In this document: piece after piece, positions 61,593 to 64,000 of the stretch
Position numbering within the stretch: the first letter of the stretch is position 1
Layout: every line of letters begins with the position of its first letter
Assembly: GCA_963969345.1 (NCBI GenBank)
Contig: OZ017766.1
Span: 7,254,001 to 7,318,000, forward strand
Reading direction: 5' to 3'
Source of the DNA: Turbatrix aceti
Taxonomy: Eukaryota; Nematoda; Chromadorea; Rhabditida; Panagrolaimidae
DNA: 64,000 bases
Program-made: the position numbers and the translations under genes
Notes under the pieces: model-generated
The model's input: the letters and a program-made list of their open reading frames with translations, nothing else
What the model was told of the DNA's origin: nothing
Database searches by the model: none

Positions 61593-61904
61593 TGTAGTAG
61601 TTCTCTATGCCACTCGCGATAGATACTTTACTCACAAGCAAAGACCTGTAACCAATACATATAATACAACATACAACAGGTCCAATCACTACCTCAACAA
61701 GGGTGGAGTTCCGTCGGGTTGAGGTCTTTGGGTTGCTCTGGGCTTGCCTTCGGCCGGGCGTCGATCACGCAGCCAACGAACACGACCGCTCGCGGCGACA
61801 GACAAAACAACAACTGAGACAATAGGAAAGGGAAATACAGGAAACAATTATTCTACGCGAGATAAGAGTGCGCACGCGTTGCACCAACTCGTACTCGCGT
61901 AACA
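61593..61904 (-). repeat. LTR (3' LTR in element orientation), copy B
   Basis: 312-bp direct repeat of 62834-63145; the polypurine tract follows at 61905-61916. Confidence 0.93.
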
Positions 61905-61914
61905 CTTCCCTCTC

Positions 61915-62775
61915 TCAACAGAAACGGACAATAAGGGCTGAATCATGGGACAGGGGCAAATCTCCTTCCTGAGACGTCGTCGTCGGATTCACCCTGCGAC
62001 GGGTAGTCGTCGGGACACGTTTCCTTGCAAACACTCTGCGTCTGCGGCTTCTCGAAATCCGGCGTCGGTTTCGGTTGTCGTCCAAGAGTGCTTCGGCAGG
62101 ACTGATGTTACCGGGAACCATCTTGCTGGGACTGGTTCGGATGCTGAGCAGCATCAGGCGGACTGCTTCCTGCAGGTCCACCACATCGGCGTTCATCTTC
62201 AGTCCATCCGTGAACATGTGCACGTATCGCTCGGCTGGATACGGCAGGGACGGACAATGCTGGATGCTTTGAACATCTTCAATCATAGGCAATAGTGCTG
62301 GGTGCGCTGCCTTCGCACGTGGCACGCACTTGCCTTCGGTGATAACACGAACACTCGCTATCACCACTTTCCCCTCCTTTTTGACATTGCACTGGCTTGC
62401 AATCGTCTGGGGTACCGCTTCTGCTCGTCCTTCAAACTTGACTTTCGAGAGCTGGTCATCGTTGGCTGCTTCTGCGATCCGCACGGCAAGGGTCCGACCG
62501 GCCTGGTCACCCTTCCGTTCATGAATGGTCGCTGCACCGATGTGATCCTGGGATCCTGCGAAGTCGTCGAATTGATGGCACGTGCACTCCTTGACATATA
62601 GACACGACCATCGGGTTTTCTGCTGATTGACCCTGGCCTCCTGGATAGATGATCGCTTTGAGACTGCAACCGCTCCGATTGCTGGCCCTGCAGCTTTCGC
62701 GGCAAGCGGTTTGCTCTTCTTCGCATCCTTCTCGGGCTCGGTCGTGAGATCTGTCTTGTTCGGAGTTGCGGGCAT
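61915..62775 (-). CDS. LTR-element ORF with integrase-like C-terminal half, copy B
   Basis: 286 aa, open from the ATG at 62775, same organisation as 5703-6563. I noticed three amino-acid differences (Pro/Arg, Thr/Met and Leu/Phe). The integrase-like part keeps the Glu of AERYV but lacks the preceding Asp residues. Confidence 0.7.
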   Translation of the reverse strand: MPATPNKTDLTTEPEKDAKKSKPLAAKAAGPAIGAVAVSKRSSIQEARVNQQKTRWSCLYVKECTCHQFDDFAGSQDHIGAATIHERKGDQAGRTLAVRIAEAANDDQLSKVKFEGRAEAVPQTIASQCNVKKEGKVVIASVRVITEGKCVPRAKAAHPALLPMIEDVQSIQHCPSLPYPAERYVHMFTDGLKMNADVVDLQEAVRLMLLSIRTSPSKMVPGNISPAEALLDDNRNRRRISRSRRRRVFARKRVPTTTRRRVNPTTTSQEGDLPLSHDSALIVRFC

Positions 62776-62812
62776 GGCTTGGATCGGCTTCTCGTCACCT
62801 CTGTAGGTCGCC

Positions 62813-62832
62813 GAATCCCACTCTCGTCACCA
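62813..62832 (-). other. Primer-binding site, copy B
   Basis: Plus strand reads GAATCCCACTCTCGTCACCA, ending one base before the LTR. It has the form of a tRNA 3' end: T-arm GAATCCC, acceptor strand, then CCA. The acceptor TCTCGTC would pair with GACGAGA, resembling serine tRNAs from memory; not verified. Confidence 0.65.
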
Positions 62833-62833
62833 A

Positions 62834-63145
62834 TGTAGTAGTTCTCTATGCCACTCGCGATAGATACTTTACTCACAAGCAAAGACCTGTAACCAATACA
62901 TATAATACAACATACAACAGGTCCAATCACTACCTCAACAAGGGTGGAGTTCCGTCGGGTTGAGGTCTTTGGGTTGCTCTGGGCTTGCCTTCGGCCGGGC
63001 GTCGATCACGCAGCCAACGAACACGACCGCTCGCGGCGACAGACAAAACAACAACTGAGACAATAGGAAAGGGAAATACAGGAAACAATTATTCTACGCG
63101 AGATAAGAGTGCGCACGCGTTGCACCAACTCGTACTCGCGTAACA
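62834..63145 (-). repeat. LTR (5' LTR in element orientation), copy B
   Basis: 312-bp direct repeat of 61593-61904, with TG...CA ends. Confidence 0.93.
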
Positions 63146-64000
63146 TATAAGACGATGACAACAAAAATTTTTTTTATGAGCTTTTTTTTTGCGCTTATTT
63201 TCAGCGTTTACGTTATTACACCGTAAAATACCTCAAAAAAGCATATTCCATCGAAGTTGCCCCGAAACTCGGATACATTTTCCATGATGCGTAATTCTGG
63301 CAAATTTACTTTTCAGACATGTTCGAGACGCCTAATTGCCTAAAATCTCTTTTTTTCTGATAACCTGAGTCGCGAACGACCTGTTGACGCTTCTTCTCTT
63401 TTTATTCGATAATTTTGAACACCTAGTCCAAACATGAACGTAAATGTTGCGTTTTTATTCAATCTGGTACACGGTGGCAGTTTGACTTAAATAAACGGTT
63501 TTTTCGCATTATTACTTTTTTTATTACTTTTTTCGTGAAAACGCTTTTTATTCTCAATCAACATAAAAACAATAACAAAAACAACAACAAAGTAACGAAA
63601 AAAAGACGGTAGAGGAATAGGGGGATCACCCTGACGCAGTAACAAAACTTGGCTACTGCGCCACCCCGACGCAGTAGTAGCAAAGTTTGGCCATTGCGCC
63701 AGCCCAACGCAGTAGCAAAGTTTGGCCATTGCGTCAAAGAAGAAAGGGAAGCACAAGACGCAAAAGCACAGGCCCGCCGCAATAACGTAACTTGGCTATT
63801 GCGTCGAGATGGGGGTTGAAAAAATTTACACGACGAATACAATTACAAAAAGTGATACTGTATCCGTTGAAGAGCATTGTCCAAGAAAAATGATAAAGAA
63901 TATCCAGAAACAAATCAAAAAAGGATGAGATTAGAGAAACAATTACGGCGACGATGTTAGCTATTCTGGAGACGCTTTTGATTAACTTGGGTCGATTTCC
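63146..64000. other. Right-end intergenic region
   Basis: No gene seen. It contains the tandem repeat at 63625-63810 and otherwise AT-rich DNA. Confidence 0.55.
63625..63810. repeat. Tandem repeat, ~36-bp unit with inverted ends
   Basis: Three adjacent units and one offset unit follow the pattern GACGCAGTAGCAAAGTTTGG, then CCATTGCGCC and a short spacer. Within each unit GACGCA.TAGC and ..ATTGCGTC are imperfect inverted repeats. Confidence 0.75.

Larger units (their letters stand above)
61593..63145 (-). mobile_element. Non-autonomous LTR retrotransposon, copy B
   Basis: 1553 bp, nearly identical to copy A, same strand. LTRs are 61593-61904 and 62834-63145, 312 bp each. Flanks read TATAG on the left and TATAA on the right, a 5-bp target duplication with one mismatch. 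It is nested in foldback element 8. Internal length is 929 bp; it keeps the full primer-binding site, which copy A lacks in part. Confidence 0.94.

Overview
The window is nuclear DNA of an invertebrate, most likely a nematode. The best evidence is a 7TM receptor with two hallmarks of the nematode-only Sra chemoreceptor superfamily: an AER..AT...YE block after TM3 and an LSARFQ..E block before TM6. Supporting signs are GT-AG introns rich in A/T homopolymers, an arginine kinase, and splice acceptors lying 2-45 nt upstream of several start codons with no visible upstream exon, as expected for spliced-leader trans-splicing. The species cannot be named from the sequence.

Layout. Positions 1-9270 and 17565-26070 are two copies of one segmental duplication. 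Each carries, from left to right, the 5' exons of an Sra-type receptor (minus), a secreted alpha-amylase gene (minus), and two decaying genes of unknown function (plus). The amylase copies are almost identical, while the distal genes differ by indels and frameshifts. Copy 1 was later hit by a 1.55-kb LTR element, which left an exact 5-bp target duplication; copy 2 preserves the empty site. Between the copies lie an arginine kinase (9631-11339), an alpha-tubulin (12456-15118) and the last exon of the receptor.

From 27.2 to 32.6 kb I see no supported gene, only repeats and microsatellites. A scramblase-like protein with a C-terminal prenylation box follows (32594-36314). From 36.5 to 45.8 kb there are three tandem minus-strand genes for gustatory-receptor-like 7TM proteins (426, 416 and 439 aa; each splices in frame). 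A secreted S1-type pseudoprotease sits between the first two on the opposite strand. A homeobox gene (52783-53502) lies inside about 10 kb of gene-poor DNA, a layout often seen around developmental regulators. Peroxin-13 follows on minus (56460-58059, last exon not found). The right end holds foldback repeats, a second copy of the LTR element inserted into one of them, and a small tandem repeat.

Repeats are the most distinctive feature: (i) two nearly identical non-autonomous LTR elements with a single 286-codon ORF; (ii) a dispersed family of long palindromic (foldback) elements seen at nine places, some in introns; (iii) AT-rich repeats sharing the palindrome GTTCGCGAAC; (iv) a 0.7-kb repeat seen twice in full and once as a remnant. 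All exon models were built by eye from splice motifs and frame continuity; none was checked by database search.
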